64,000 nucleotides of DNA from assembly GCF_003285265.1 (NCBI RefSeq), contig NZ_CP030239.1, positions 1,942,501 through 2,006,500 of the forward strand, read 5' to 3'. Below the pieces are notes generated by a model that was given only the letters and a program-made list of their open reading frames with translations, searched no databases and was not told the DNA's origin. The DNA is from Paracoccus mutanolyticus. GTDB taxonomy: Bacteria > Pseudomonadota > Alphaproteobacteria > Rhodobacterales > Rhodobacteraceae. The position numbers and the translations under genes were made by a program. Within the stretch, counting starts at the first letter, position 1. Each line of letters starts with the position of its first letter. This document shows, in pieces, positions 29,432 to 39,206 of the stretch.

Positions 29432-29749
29432 TCAGGGGCTAGACAGCTTCATCATCGCGATCCCCGCAACGATCAGCGCCGCCGCCAGAACCCGTCCGGG
29501 GCTCAGCCCCTCGCCCAGCAGCAGGACGCCCAGCACGAAGGCGCCGACCGCGCCGATGCCGGTCCAGACCGTATAGGCCGTCCCCAGCGGCAGCGAGCGC
29601 ATCGCCAGCGCCAGCAGGCCGAAGCTGGCCACCATGCCGACCAAGGTGACGATGCTGGGCACCAGCAGGGTGAAGCCCGCCGATTTCTTCATGGCGAAGG
29701 CCCAGACGATTTCCAGGATGCCTGCGGTGAAAAGATAGAACCAGGCCAC
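29432..29749 (-). CDS. gdx: SMR-family guanidinium exporter (Gdx/SugE type)
   Basis: 105 residues with four transmembrane helices. The N-terminus WFYLFTAGILEIVWAFAMKK has the membrane Glu (ILEIVW) that couples proton antiport, and W-A-F-A-M-K is the SugE/Gdx variant rather than the EmrE multidrug variant. Helix 3 PLGTAYTVWTGIGAVGAFVL is the family signature. The GTG start at 29749 has AAGGA seven bases upstream. The leader contains a guanidine-II riboswitch (29769-29811), which supports guanidinium as substrate by independent evidence. Faces the urt operon convergently. Confidence 0.92.
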   Translation of the reverse strand: MAWFYLFTAGILEIVWAFAMKKSAGFTLLVPSIVTLVGMVASFGLLALAMRSLPLGTAYTVWTGIGAVGAFVLGVLLLGEGLSPGRVLAAALIVAGIAMMKLSSP

Positions 29750-29768
29750 GACACAATCCTTGTCCTGC

Positions 29769-29811
29769 CGGGCCGTCCCGCGCGTTTGACCGTGATGGTG
29801 GGGCCGTCCCC
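29769..29811 (-). promoter_or_regulatory. guanidine-II (mini-ykkC) riboswitch upstream of gdx
   Basis: On the minus strand two short hairpins occur in the gdx leader: GGGG-ACGG-CCCC (29811-29800) and CGGG-ACGG-CCCG (29780-29769), joined by a 19-base linker. Two stems each capped by an ACGR tetraloop are the defining feature of the guanidine-II class, which controls SMR exporters. The second hairpin lies about 7 bases upstream of the ribosome-binding site AAGGA, so guanidinium binding would act on translation initiation: free ligand stabilises the hairpins and exposes the site. Found by eye; covariance scoring was not possible. Confidence 0.85.
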
Positions 29812-29891
29812 GCCGCCACTATGAAACAGGCCGGGGCCAAGGACAAGCGCCGCCGCCACGCGCGCGCCACGCCCTCCGGCGAGACGATCCC

Positions 29892-29923
29892 AGGGCTTCT
29901 TTCGTGCGCAAATATCCTTGAGG
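29892..29923 (-). repeat. TATTT-type intergenic motif, single copy
   Basis: Minus strand: CCTCAAGGATATTTGCGCAC followed by GAAAGAAGCCC, like the arms at 61461/61621. It lies in the 317-bp gap between gdx and rppH, downstream of rppH; apart from this motif and the riboswitch I see nothing else there. Confidence 0.5.
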
Positions 29924-30066
29924 GCTTCCGAGTGCCCGGAAAAAGGTGTGGCGCGCCTTTTTCAGCGAGGAAGGGGCCGACAGGTCTGATCGGGGGGCAA
30001 GGCGCCCCGGCCCGGCGCGGGCCGACAGGCCAGAGCCCTCAGGCCAGCGTCCCCAGACTTGGACCT

Positions 30067-30588
30067 TCAGGCCAGATAGTCGCGGAAATCCGCGAAGACC
30101 TGTTCATAGACGGCGCGCTTGAAGGGCACGATGGCGCCGATCAGGTCGCCCGCGCGCATCCATTGCCAGCGCAGGAACTCGGGTTCCTCGGTCTTGATGT
30201 CGACCTGCGAATCCTCGCCCAGGAAGCGCATGGCGAACCATTTCTGCTGCTGGCCGCCGTAGCGGCCCTTCCAGATCTTGCCCAGAAGCTCGGGCGGCAG
30301 TTCATAGGTCACCCAGCGGGGCGATTCGGCCAGGATCTCGACCAGGTCGGGGTCGGTGATGCCGGTTTCCTCGCCTAGTTCGCGCAGCGCGGCGTCGCGC
30401 GGGGTCTCGCCCCGGTCGATGCCGCCCTGGGGCATCTGCCAGGCGCCGCCCGGCTCGCCGCCGCCCTGGTCGATGCGCTGCCCGGCAAAGACCAGGCCCT
30501 GGTCGTTGATCAGCAGGACGCCCGCGCAGGGCCGATAGGGCAGGCCCGAGGGGCCCACCATCAGGTTGTCGTGGATCGGGTCGGTCAT
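30067..30588 (-). CDS. rppH: RNA pyrophosphohydrolase RppH
   Basis: Intact, 173 residues. Nudix hydrolase that removes pyrophosphate from 5'-triphosphorylated RNA and starts mRNA decay. Seen: [40 protein letters not shown] and REL...EETGI completing the Nudix box ([20 protein letters not shown]), and [20 protein letters not shown], typical of RppH rather than other Nudix proteins. Start overlaps the ctpA stop (ATGA), so it is the last gene of gpmI-envC-ctpA-rppH. Confidence 0.95.
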   Translation of the reverse strand: MTDPIHDNLMVGPSGLPYRPCAGVLLINDQGLVFAGQRIDQGGGEPGGAWQMPQGGIDRGETPRDAALRELGEETGITDPDLVEILAESPRWVTYELPPELLGKIWKGRYGGQQQKWFAMRFLGEDSQVDIKTEEPEFLRWQWMRAGDLIGAIVPFKRAVYEQVFADFRDYLA

Positions 30589-32039
30589 TGCCGCGACGCG
30601 CCCCCGCTGTCCTGGTCCTGCGTCCCGCCGGGGGCGTCGCCATCGGCCGCGCCCTCGCCGGTCACGGCGGGCTTGACGCTTTCCGGCACGGCATCGGCGC
30701 GGAAATCGACCGCGGACAGGCCCTTGAGGATATCGACCGCATAGGCGAGCTGGTAGTCCTCTTCGCGCAGCTTGGCGGTGGCCTCGACCTGGCGGGCCTC
30801 TTCCTCGATCTGCTTCTTCTCCTCGTCCGACACGGCGTCGTTGTTCAGCGCGCCGCGCAGGTCGGCTTCCGAGTTCGAGAATTTCGAGGCGCTGCGCGGG
30901 GTGTCGGCGTCCTCCTCGTCCTTGGGCTTGGGCGCGGGCTGTTCGACGATGATGTCGGGCTGGATGCCCAGCGCCTGGATCGACCGGCCCGAGGGCGTGT
31001 AATAGCGCGCCGTGGTCAGGCGGATGGCGCTGTCGGGTGTCACCTGCATCACCGTCTGGACCGAGCCCTTGCCGAAGGATTTCGTCCCCACGACGATGGC
31101 GCGGCGGTGGTCCTGGAGCGCGCCGGTCACGATTTCGGACGCGCTGGCCGAGCCCCCGTTGATCAGCACGACCATCGGCTTGCCTTGCGCAAGATCGCCC
31201 AGCTTGGCGTTCCAGCGTTCCGATTCCTCGGGCTTGCGGCCGCGGGTCGACACGATCTCGCCCTTGTCGAGGAAGGCGTCGGACACTTCGATGGCCTGGT
31301 TCAGAAGGCCGCCGGGGTTGTTGCGCAGGTCGAGCACGAAGCCCGTCACCTTGTCGATGCCGCCGGCCTGCTGGATCGCCTTTTCCATCTCGGTCCGCAG
31401 GGTCGACATGGTTTCGTCGTTGAAGGTGGTGACACGCAGGACGACCGCATGGCCTTCGATGCGGGTCTTGACCACGGTCAGCTTGATGATGTCGCGGGTG
31501 ATGGTCAGGTCGAAGGGCTCTTTCTCGCCCTCGCGCAGGATGGTGATCTTGATTTCGGACCCGACCGGGCCGCGCATCTTCTCGACCGCCTCGTCGAGGT
31601 TCAGCCCCATCAGCGATTCGCCGTTGACATGGGTGATGTAGTCGCCGGCCTTGACGCCGGCTTCGGCCGCCGGGGTGTCGTCGATGGGCGAGATGACCTT
31701 CACCAGGCCGTCCTCCTGCCCGACCTCGATGCCGAGGCCGCCGAAGCTGCCGCGGGTCTGGGTCTGCATGTCCTCGTAGTCGCGGGCCGACAGGAACGAG
31801 CTGTGCGGGTCGAGCGAGGTCAGCATGCCGTTGATGGCGGATTCGATCAGCTTCTTGTCGTCGACCTGTTCGACGTAATCCGAGCGCACGCGTTCGAACA
31901 CGTTGCCGAACAGGTCGAGCTGTTCATAGACCGAGGCGTTCTTGCCGGTTTCCTGCGCGATCAGCGGGCCGGCCAGCTGCGTGGCCGCGACCGCGCCTGC
32001 AAGGGTGCCGATCGCGCCGGCCAGAAGATAATGTTTCAT
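30585..32039 (-). CDS. ctpA: S41 carboxy-terminal processing protease CtpA
   Basis: Intact, 484 residues from the ATG at 32039 ([20 protein letters not shown], signal peptide or anchor). Domains in order: S41 N-terminal helices, PDZ ([20 protein letters not shown]), then the peptidase core with [20 protein letters not shown], the catalytic Ser in [14 protein letters not shown] and the Lys in [15 protein letters not shown]. The C-terminal third is acidic and Pro/Ala-rich. Periplasmic; trims the C-termini of envelope proteins, and in many bacteria controls peptidoglycan hydrolases. The 4-base overlap with the envC-like gene fits that role. Confidence 0.94.
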   Translation of the reverse strand: MKHYLLAGAIGTLAGAVAATQLAGPLIAQETGKNASVYEQLDLFGNVFERVRSDYVEQVDDKKLIESAINGMLTSLDPHSSFLSARDYEDMQTQTRGSFGGLGIEVGQEDGLVKVISPIDDTPAAEAGVKAGDYITHVNGESLMGLNLDEAVEKMRGPVGSEIKITILREGEKEPFDLTITRDIIKLTVVKTRIEGHAVVLRVTTFNDETMSTLRTEMEKAIQQAGGIDKVTGFVLDLRNNPGGLLNQAIEVSDAFLDKGEIVSTRGRKPEESERWNAKLGDLAQGKPMVVLINGGSASASEIVTGALQDHRRAIVVGTKSFGKGSVQTVMQVTPDSAIRLTTARYYTPSGRSIQALGIQPDIIVEQPAPKPKDEEDADTPRSASKFSNSEADLRGALNNDAVSDEEKKQIEEEARQVEATAKLREEDYQLAYAVDILKGLSAVDFRADAVPESVKPAVTGEGAADGDAPGGTQDQDSGGASRQ

Positions 32040-33251
32040 TCGGTTGCGTCCTGCGCGGTTGCGTCGCCTGTCTGGGCCACAATGGGATTCATCACGAACC
32101 ATTCCGCCGGGTCCAGTGTTTCCTTGCCCTTGCGGAGTTCAACATACAGTGTTTCGGTCTGTCCAGCGCCGGTGCCGGTGGCGGCGTCGGCGACGAACTG
32201 GGCGCCGAACTCCTGCGCGGGGGGCTCGGTGCCGCCCATCAGGCCGACCGGCTCGCCCGCCACCAGCACGTCGCCGGTTTCGCCGAAGACCTGCGCCAGC
32301 CCGGCGAATATCATCAGATAGCCGCGCGCGGGTTCAACGATCATCACATTGCCGTAATCCAGCAGCGGGCCGCGATAGCGGATGGTGGCGGCCCAGGGCG
32401 TGGTGACCAGCGCCGCGGGGCCGGTCGCGATGACCAGGCCGGGCCGGGCGACGCCGGCCGCGTCGGGTTCGTTGTAGCGCCGCAGCACGGTTCCGATCAC
32501 CGGCAGGGCCAAGCTGCCCTGGGCCCCGTCGAAATCGGCCATGGGGGCGCCGACGTCGTTTTCCATGCGGCGATTCCCGAGCGAAGGCGTCGAGCGTGTC
32601 GGCCGACTGCACCAGCTGGCGCAGCTCCTCGGGGTCCTCGCCATAGCGGGCGGGCATGTCCGAGCGGTCGGTGGTGGCCGAGGCCAGCAGGCGGCGCGCC
32701 TCCTGCACCTGGCCACGGCCCTGGGCCAGGGTGTTCGCGGCGTTCAGCTGGATGGTGCGGACGGTGCGGATTTCCTGCAGCTTGTCCTGCATGGCCTGCG
32801 CCTCGGCCTGCAGCCCCGGCGCGACCGAGGACAGGATCATCCCCGCCCGGGCCGAGGATTCGGGCCCCGAGGGGTGCAGGAGCAGCATGGTTTCGGGCGA
32901 GCGCTGCATCGAGGTCATCACCCCCAGCACACGGCCCAGGCTGTCGCGGCGGGCGTCGAACTCGGCGCGGATCTCCTGTTCGCGGACGCCGGCGCGGCGC
33001 AGCCCCTCGCGCAGGGCGGCAAGGCCCTGTTCATAGGCGCGGATCATCTGCGTCAGCGAGGCGACCTGATCCTCCTTGGTCAGGGCCTGGTCGAGCTGGC
33101 CGGTGGCCTGGCGCAGCATCTCGGCGGCGCGGGCGGCCTCGTCGGCGGCCTGGCCCAGCGGCTCGGCCGGCTCGGCCGGCTGGGCGGGGACGGCGGGGGC
33201 GGCCAGGCCCAGGGATGCGGCCAGCAGCAGGGCAAGGGCGGGACGGCTCAT
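32036..33251 (-). CDS. envC: murein hydrolase activator EnvC family protein, frameshifted
   Basis: About 404 residues: signal peptide (LALLLAASLGLAAPAVPA), long coiled coil (ALTKEDQVASLTQMIRAYEQ through EAQAMQDKLQEIRTVRTIQL), and a C-terminal degenerate LytM/M23 domain (SLALPVIGTVLRRYNEPDAA, DYGNVMIVEPARGYLMIFAG). The metal-binding histidines of active M23 peptidases are absent, as in EnvC, so it should activate amidases rather than cut itself. The frame changes near 32570 (DTLDAFA then MENDVGAPMADFDG), best explained by two missing bases. ATGA overlaps with gpmI and ctpA. Confidence 0.88.
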
Positions 33252-34768
33252 CGGACGATCAGCGACCGGCCGGTCATCTCGGGCGGGAGCGGCAGGCCCA
33301 TCAGGTCGAGGACCGTCGGCGCGACGTCGGCCAGGCGGCCGTTGCGCAGGCTGGCGCCCTGGGGGCCGCCATAGACGATGACCGGCACCGGGTTCACGGT
33401 ATGGGCGGTGTGCGGGCCGCCGGTTTCCGGGTCGATCATGGTTTCGCAGTTGCCGTGGTCGGCGATGACCACGGCCGCGCCGCCCGCGCGCTCCAGCGCG
33501 TCCAGCATCTGGCCGAGGCCGCGGTCCACCGCCTCGCAGGCGCGGACGGCGGCGGGCAGGCTGCCGGTATGGCCGACCATGTCGGGATTGGCGTAGTTCA
33601 CCACGATCAGGTCGTAGCCCGCCTCGATCGCGCCGACCAGGCTGGCGCTGACCTCGGGCGCGGCCATCTCGGGCGCCAGGTCATAGGTCGCGACCTTGGG
33701 GCTTTGCGGCATGAAGCGGTCCTCGCCGGGTTCGGGCGTCTCCTTGCCGCCGTTCAGGAAGAAGGTGACATGGGGGTATTTCTCGGTCTCGGCCAGGCGG
33801 AACTGCCTGAGGCCGCGCTGCGCGACCCAGGCGCCGAGCGTGTTTTCGACCTGCCGCTTGGGATAGGCGGCCTGCATGTATGCGTCGTGTTTCGCCGAAT
33901 AATCCACCATGCCCAGCAGCGCCGCCCATTGCGGCCGGGTGCCGGTGTCGAAGGCGTCGAAGCCCGGCTGGCCGATGGCGGCCAGGATCTCGCGCGCGCG
34001 GTCGGCGCGGAAGTTCAGGCAGAAGAAGCCGTCGCCGTCGCGCGCGCCTGCGTAATCGCCGATCACGGTGGGCTGGATGAATTCGTCGGTTTCCTCGCGC
34101 GCATAGGAGGCGGTCACGGCCTCGACCGGATCGGCGGCCGAGAGCCCCTCGGCCCGGACCATGGCGGCGTAGGCGCGGGCCACGCGCTCCCAGCGGTTGT
34201 CGCGGTCCATCGCGTAGTAGCGCCCGATCACGGTGCCGATGCGCGCGCCTTCGGGCAGGGCGGCCCGCAGTTCCTTGACGAAGGCCAGGGCGGAACTCGG
34301 CGGCACGTCGCGCCCGTCGGTGACGGCATGGACGACGACCGGCACGCCCTTGTCGGCGATGGCGCGGGCGGCGGCGATGACGTGCTGGATATGCCCGTGC
34401 ACGCCCCCGTCCGACACCACGCCCATCAGATGCGCCGTGCCGTGGCTGGCGCGCAGCTTGCGCACGAATTCCCGGATCGCGGCGTTTTCGTAGAAGCTGC
34501 CATCCTCGATGGCGAGGTCGATCTGGCCCAGGTCCATCGCCACCACCCGGCCGGCGCCGATGTTGGTGTGGCCGACCTCGGAATTGCCCATCTGGCCGCG
34601 CGGCAGGCCCACGTCCGGCCCGAAGGTCACCAGCGTCCCATGCGGGCAATCGCGCATCAGCCGGTCGAAGTTCGGCGTCCGGGCCTGGTCCGGCGCGCTC
34701 TGGTCGGGGCGGTTGGAAATGCCCCAGCCATCGAGGATGCACAGGACGACGGGTTTCGGATGGGTCAT
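33248..34768 (-). CDS. gpmI: 2,3-bisphosphoglycerate-independent phosphoglycerate mutase GpmI
   Basis: Intact, 506 residues from ATG 34768. Interconverts 3- and 2-phosphoglycerate with two metal ions (alkaline-phosphatase fold). Seen: VVLCILDGWGISN (first metal Asp), GQMGNSEVGHTNIGAGRVV with the phosphoserine S in GNSEVGH, VHAVTDGRDVPPSSAL, and the second metal site VIADHGNCETM with PHTAHTVNPVPVIVYG. First gene of the gpmI-envC-ctpA-rppH unit; its start is 100 bases from the mosaic region. Confidence 0.96.
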   Translation of the reverse strand: MTHPKPVVLCILDGWGISNRPDQSAPDQARTPNFDRLMRDCPHGTLVTFGPDVGLPRGQMGNSEVGHTNIGAGRVVAMDLGQIDLAIEDGSFYENAAIREFVRKLRASHGTAHLMGVVSDGGVHGHIQHVIAAARAIADKGVPVVVHAVTDGRDVPPSSALAFVKELRAALPEGARIGTVIGRYYAMDRDNRWERVARAYAAMVRAEGLSAADPVEAVTASYAREETDEFIQPTVIGDYAGARDGDGFFCLNFRADRAREILAAIGQPGFDAFDTGTRPQWAALLGMVDYSAKHDAYMQAAYPKRQVENTLGAWVAQRGLRQFRLAETEKYPHVTFFLNGGKETPEPGEDRFMPQSPKVATYDLAPEMAAPEVSASLVGAIEAGYDLIVVNYANPDMVGHTGSLPAAVRACEAVDRGLGQMLDALERAGGAAVVIADHGNCETMIDPETGGPHTAHTVNPVPVIVYGGPQGASLRNGRLADVAPTVLDLMGLPLPPEMTGRSLIVR

Positions 34769-34870
34769 GGGTGCCTCGTTCGCGGGTCGGCGCTTTCTAC
34801 GCCCGTGCGGCGCGCGGGGCAAGTTCGGCGCACAGCCTGGGGGCGGTTCGATGCCGGATCAGGCCAGCGC

Positions 34871-34930
34871 CGGATCAGGCCTGCGGCGTGATCGTGACCG
34901 GGATGCCCCGGGCCAGGGTCAGGGCGATGC
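34871..34930 (-). pseudogene. duplicate 3' end of the osmC-like gene
   Basis: Bases 34871-34927 match 35681-35737 (the 3' end of the OsmC-family gene) with two mismatches. On the minus strand this encodes [16 protein letters not shown] and a stop, as in the intact copy ([17 protein letters not shown]). Upstream the match ends and unrelated sequence begins, so this is either a truncated paralogue or a stitching artefact. Confidence 0.7.
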
Positions 34931-35151
34931 TGCGTGCGCTGTCGCCGGGAAGACGGCTGCTGTCGCAAGCTATCAGCGTTCTAGGACGATGGTCCGACCG
35001 GACGCACGCCATGCCAGCAATCGGCGGTGATCCCTTCGGCGTTGGCCGGTGCTTTTCGACCACCTGCTGGGTGACGCTGGCCCAGCGCGGCATCCGACCC
35101 TCTGCCGGTTCTCGAGGGTGCGCCGCCAATGACCCCGAGGAGTAAGGCCAG

Positions 35152-35385
35152 ATGACGCCGATTACCAACCGCTATGACTTCGTCTTTCTCTTCGACATCA
35201 AGAACGGCTCAAGAACGGCAATCCGAACGCGATCCCGACAACGGCAACATGCCGCGCATCGACAATGACACGCAAAAGGGTCTGGTCACCGATGTCGCGA
35301 TCAAGCGCAAGATCCGCAACTATGTCGAACTGAAGCACGACGGCGCGCCGCCCTACCGCATCTACATGCGCGAAACCCGCAGGAT
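35152..35385 (+). pseudogene. fragment of type I-C CRISPR cas7 (csd2)
   Basis: ATG 35152 starts [15 protein letters not shown], followed by an 11-base duplication (TCAAGAACGGC) and a missing base, then [20 protein letters not shown] and [20 protein letters not shown], and PPYRIYMRE. This is the N-terminal 75 or so residues of Cas7/Csd2 of type I-C (NPNGDPD..GN.PR motif, GLVTDVxxKRKIRNY). A preceding frame stops at 35145, 6 bases before the ATG, as in a cas8c-cas7 operon. No other cas gene or array is in the window. The fragment is out of context and broken. Confidence 0.8.
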
Positions 35386-35570
35386 CGGCGAGATCGAAAG
35401 TCTCCAGAAGCCGCAGAACCTGGACATATTCGCGTCGGCCATGGCGGTTCGCGCCTCCATCAGCCGGCGCAACGTGGCGAACTCCTCTATCCCAGATCCC
35501 GAAACGGTCGGACTGGTGCGGCAGTTCTGCGAAGATTGGCGCACCCTGCGAGTTTCTCTGCAGAGCGGTG

Positions 35571-35680
35571 CCTGCCAGCGGCAGTCCGGCCTCGCGCGCG
35601 ATCTGCTCCAGCAGCCTCGTGTCGCTGATGTTCTCGGCGAAGATGACCGCGGCCTTGCGGTCCCGGACCGAGGTCCAGGC
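35571..35680 (-). pseudogene. fragment of a ZnuA-type metal-binding ABC protein
   Basis: On the minus strand 35680-35571 reads [20 protein letters not shown] and [13 protein letters not shown] without a stop, matching the C-terminal part of periplasmic zinc/manganese-binding proteins (family A-1), where [19 protein letters not shown] precedes a final SDALS segment. Nothing of the rest of the gene is present. The sequence between the cas7 fragment and this one (35386-35570) is not assignable. Confidence 0.65.
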
Positions 35681-35684
35681 CGGA

Positions 35685-36101
35685 TCAGGCCCGCGGCGTG
35701 ATCGTGACCGGGATGCCTCGGGCCAGGGTCAGGGCGACCATCGAGCTGCCCCGCGCCTCGTCGATCAGGGCAAGGCCGAGGCTGCCGTCCGCCAGCCGGC
35801 AATCGACCGTGAGTTCCGCCGAGGTCGCGACGACCGGATCGCCGTCCAGCTGCAGCGCGACGCGGACCGACAGCGCGGCGATGGCGACGCCCCGGCGTTG
35901 CGCCAGATAGCGCAGGTCGTTGCACAGGCAGGCCCCCAGCGCGAGCGCCAGCAGCTGGGCGCCGTTGAAGCCCAAGCCCGCGCCCCCCGCCGCGCCCTCG
36001 GGGCGGTCGGCCACGACGACATGCCCGCCCGACCGGCCCACGGCCGCCTGCGTTCCGGGCAGATCGGTGAACTCGGCAAGGACCGTCGGCATCGCAAACA
36101 T
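35685..36101 (-). CDS. OsmC family protein
   Basis: 138 residues. The segment [20 protein letters not shown] with [20 protein letters not shown] is the OsmC/Ohr fold with the active-site-proximal Cys (GACLCND). Many members reduce organic hydroperoxides; this one has only the second of the two usual cysteine positions clearly visible, so peroxidase activity is uncertain. Start at the first Met; MPTVLAEF three codons later is an alternative. A truncated copy of its 3' end lies at 34871. Confidence 0.82.
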   Translation of the reverse strand: MFAMPTVLAEFTDLPGTQAAVGRSGGHVVVADRPEGAAGGAGLGFNGAQLLALALGACLCNDLRYLAQRRGVAIAALSVRVALQLDGDPVVATSAELTVDCRLADGSLGLALIDEARGSSMVALTLARGIPVTITPRA

Positions 36102-36155
36102 CCCGGGCTGGGGCTTGCGTCGATGCTAGCAGGAATGGCGGCTTCTGTCAGCCGG

Positions 36156-37340
36156 TCAGGCCGGGGCGGCACCCGCGGCCTCGGCCGCGATCTCGGCCCG
36201 CGATTTCCTGCCGCGTTCGGTCGCGGATTTCAACTGGCCGCAGGCGGCCATGATGTCCTCGCCCCGCGGCGTGCGGATGGGGCTGGCATAGCCGGCCTTG
36301 TGGATGATGTCGGCGAATGCCTCGATCCGCTCCCAGCTTGAGCGCTTGTAGGCCACGCCCGGCCATTCGTTGAACGGGATCAGGTTGATCTTGGCCGGGA
36401 TGCCGCGGATCAGCCTGACCAAGCGGCGGGCGTCCTCGTCGCTGTCGTTCACGCCGTCCAGCATGACGTATTCGAAGGTGATGCGTTCGCTGTTCGACAG
36501 GCGCGGATAGTCGCGCAGCGCGTTCAGCAGCGTCTCGATGTTCCACTTGCGGTTCACCGGCACCAGCATGTTGCGCGTCTCGTCGGTGGTGGCGTGGAAG
36601 CTGACGGCCAGCAGGCAGCCGATCTCCTCGGCCGTGCGGGCGATTTCGGGCACGATTCCGCTGGTCGACAGCGTGATGCGGCGGCGCGACAGGCTGAGGC
36701 CTTCGCCGTCTATCACCACCTTCATGGCGTCGCGGACGTTCTCGAAATTGTAAAGCGGCTCGCCCATGCCCATCAGCACGACGTTGGAGACCAGCCGGGT
36801 TTCGTCCTTGGGCGCGCCGGGCTGCGGCCATTCGTCCAGGTCGTCGCGGGCGACCATGACCTGACCCACGATTTCCCCCGCCGTCAGGTTGCGGACCAGC
36901 TTCTGCGTGCCGGTGTGGCAGAAGGAACAGGTCAGCGTGCAGCCGACCTGGCTGGAAATGCACAGCGTGCCGCGGTTTTCCTCGGGGATGTAGACGGTCT
37001 CGACCTCGTGTCCGCCGCTGATGCGCAGCAGATACTTGCGGGTGCCGTCGGCGCTGATCTGGCGGGTCACGATCTCGGGCAGGGCGATCTCGAACCGCTG
37101 GGCCAGGAAGGCGCGGTAGTCCTTGGCCAGGTTCGTCATCTGCGCGAAGTCGCGCACACCCCAGTGATAGACCCATTGCCAGATCTGGCCCACGCGCATC
37201 TTGGCCTGCTTTTCCGGCGTGCCGGCGTCGATCAGCGCCTGGCGCAGCTGGTCGCGGGTCAGGCCGACGATGTTGGTCAGCGCCGTGTCGGGCAGCTTGC
37301 GCGGAATGGTCAGAAGGTCTTGGGTGATCGGGGCGTTCAT
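36156..37340 (-). CDS. rlmN: dual-specificity 23S rRNA/tRNA methyltransferase RlmN
   Basis: Intact, 394 residues. Radical-SAM enzyme that methylates C2 of A2503 in 23S rRNA and A37 in some tRNAs. Seen: [20 protein letters not shown] with the CxxxCxxC cluster, [56 protein letters not shown] and the C-terminal substrate cysteine in [12 protein letters not shown]. Start at 37340 ([18 protein letters not shown]); longer readings are unsupported. Lies downstream of the ialB gene on the same strand with 110 bases between. Confidence 0.96.
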   Translation of the reverse strand: MNAPITQDLLTIPRKLPDTALTNIVGLTRDQLRQALIDAGTPEKQAKMRVGQIWQWVYHWGVRDFAQMTNLAKDYRAFLAQRFEIALPEIVTRQISADGTRKYLLRISGGHEVETVYIPEENRGTLCISSQVGCTLTCSFCHTGTQKLVRNLTAGEIVGQVMVARDDLDEWPQPGAPKDETRLVSNVVLMGMGEPLYNFENVRDAMKVVIDGEGLSLSRRRITLSTSGIVPEIARTAEEIGCLLAVSFHATTDETRNMLVPVNRKWNIETLLNALRDYPRLSNSERITFEYVMLDGVNDSDEDARRLVRLIRGIPAKINLIPFNEWPGVAYKRSSWERIEAFADIIHKAGYASPIRTPRGEDIMAACGQLKSATERGRKSRAEIAAEAAGAAPA

Positions 37341-37450
37341 GGCTGGGCGAGGTCCGGGCGGATGGGGGGCGAAGGCGTCTATATAAGGTAAAACGCCCCA
37401 AAAGAAAACAGGGGCCGAGGCCCCTGTCCGCACCGCCCCGGTCCGGCGCC

Positions 37451-37978
37451 TTACTTGCAGGCGGCCTGGGCCTTGTTCGTCATGGCGGTGATGCCGGCCA
37501 GGCTGAACGTGTCCTTGGTCACGGTGCCGCGCGCCGAACGCCCGGTCACGATGGCCGAGGAGCCGCCGCGCAGCGCCGAGATCAGCTTGCCATCCTCGGA
37601 CGGCGATCCGGTCCAGGCGCTTTCGCCTTCGGTGAACAGCTTGAAGACATTGCCGCCCACATTGACCTCGACCGTGGAATCGGGCGCGAAGGGATAGCCG
37701 CCTGCGAAGGAGACCTCGCCCGACTGGCCGGGGCGATAGGCGACGTAAAGCCGGATGTCGCCGCGCGTCACTTCGCGCGGATTGCCGTTCGCGTCGGTGT
37801 TCTGCGTCGATTTCGGCGCCGAGACGGCCCAGCATTCCTTGGGGCTGGCGGCCGAGAACGCGGTCCAGTCCCCTTCGGACCCGATGGCGTTCGTCGATTC
37901 CTGCGCCATCAGGGGGGTGGAAAGCGCGATTGCGAATGCGGTGGCTGCGGCCGCCACACGCGGCGCGGATGTGAACAT
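37451..37978 (-). CDS. invasion associated locus B (IalB) family protein
   Basis: 175 residues, signal peptide to about residue 27 ([13 protein letters not shown]). Start chosen at 37978, which has GGAGG seven bases upstream. The mature part, [40 protein letters not shown] and [20 protein letters not shown], with two cysteines (ECW and the C-terminal AACK), fits the IalB domain. Periplasmic, function in free-living alphaproteobacteria unknown. Monocistronic by spacing. Confidence 0.85.
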   Translation of the reverse strand: MFTSAPRVAAAATAFAIALSTPLMAQESTNAIGSEGDWTAFSAASPKECWAVSAPKSTQNTDANGNPREVTRGDIRLYVAYRPGQSGEVSFAGGYPFAPDSTVEVNVGGNVFKLFTEGESAWTGSPSEDGKLISALRGGSSAIVTGRSARGTVTKDTFSLAGITAMTNKAQAACK

Positions 37979-38117
37979 GCTCTGGCCTCCTGCCATGGTC
38001 CGGTTTGTCCGGGCTGTTGCTGATCGTGGTGGCGCATGGCAAGCCCCCGCCACGTTGAAAAACCCGGCGGGAAAATCCATTCAGAAAACGCGCGATTCAG
38101 TCAGAGGAAGACGACCC

Positions 38118-39102
38118 ATGACGGCGGCCAGACTTGTGGAATTGTGGCGCGGCGGCCTGTGCGAAAGCGCGCATCTGGGCCATGCGGTGATCGCCGACGC
38201 GGGCGGCATCGTCGAGGCCTGGGGCAATCCGGCGGCCGTGATCTATCCGCGCTCGTCCTGCAAGATGATCCAGGCGCTGCCGCTGGTGGAAAGCGGTGCG
38301 GCCGATGCGGCGGGGCTGTCCACCGAGCATCTGGCCCTGGCCTGCGCCGCCACCAGGGCGGGGCGGCGCATGTCGGGCGGGTGCGGGCCTGGCTGGCGGG
38401 GCTCGGGCTCGAGGACGAGGACCTGCGCTGCGGCGCGCATCTGCCGGCCGACCCGGCCGAGCGCAAGCGCCTGGTCTGTTCGGACGAAAGCCCCTGCCAG
38501 GCGCACAACAACTGTTCGGGCAAGCATGCGGGCTTTCTGACGCTGGTGCGGCATGTGAAGGCCGGGCCGGAATATGTCGCGATCGACCATCCCGTGCAGC
38601 GCGCCGTGCGCCGCGCCTTCGAGGAGGTGACGGGCGAGACCGCCGCGGGCTGGGGCATCGACGGCTGCTCGGCCCCGAACTTTGCCTGCACGCTGGAAGG
38701 TCTGGCGCGCGCGATGGCCGCGTTCGCCCGGCCCGGCCCCGGCCGGCGGGGCGAGGCGCAGGCCCGGCTGGTCCAGGCGATGATCGCCCATCCCGACCTG
38801 GTCGCGGGCGAGGGGCGGGCCTGCACGACCTTGATGCGCGCCCTGCGCGGGCGCGCCGCCGTCAAGACCGGGGCCGAGGGCGTCTTCGTCGGCATCGTGC
38901 CCGAGCGCGGCCTGGGGATCGCGCTGAAGATCTCGGACGGGGCCACGCGCGGGTCCGAGGCCGCGATCACCGCGCTTCTGCTGCACCTGGGGCTGCTCGA
39001 CGCCGGGGATCCGGTGGTCGATGCGCTGCTGACCGGGCCGCAGCGGAATGGCGCGGGCTGGTCACGGGCGGGCTGCGCCTGGCGGCGGGCTTTCCGGCCT
39101 GA
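38118..39102 (+). CDS. asparaginase (COG4448-type), frameshifted
   Basis: About 328 residues when two missing bases (near 38360 and 39045) are restored. Seen in three frames: LVELWRGGLCESAHLGHAVI, YPRSSCKMIQALPLVESGAA, then RVRAWLAGLGLEDEDLRCGA, ESPCQAHNNCSGKHAGFLTL (family motif CSGKHxGFL), WGIDGCSAPNFACTLEGLAR, and the C-terminal LVTGGLRLAAGFPA. This is the rhizobial-type asparaginase II family, hydrolysing L-asparagine to aspartate and ammonia; cytoplasmic. Divergent from ialB. Confidence 0.85.
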
Positions 39103-39206
39103 TCAGCGACGGCCGCGTCGAAAATCCGCCCATTCGGCGATGCGCGTCGCCGCGCGCTTGGAGTTGCTTGAATGTCTGGATGATTCTTCCGGCATGGCGG
39201 AATCCC

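Noticed and set aside
35152..35385. A working type I-C CRISPR-Cas system in the window
   Set aside because: Only the first part of cas7 is present, broken and isolated; no cas3, cas5, cas8c or array was found.
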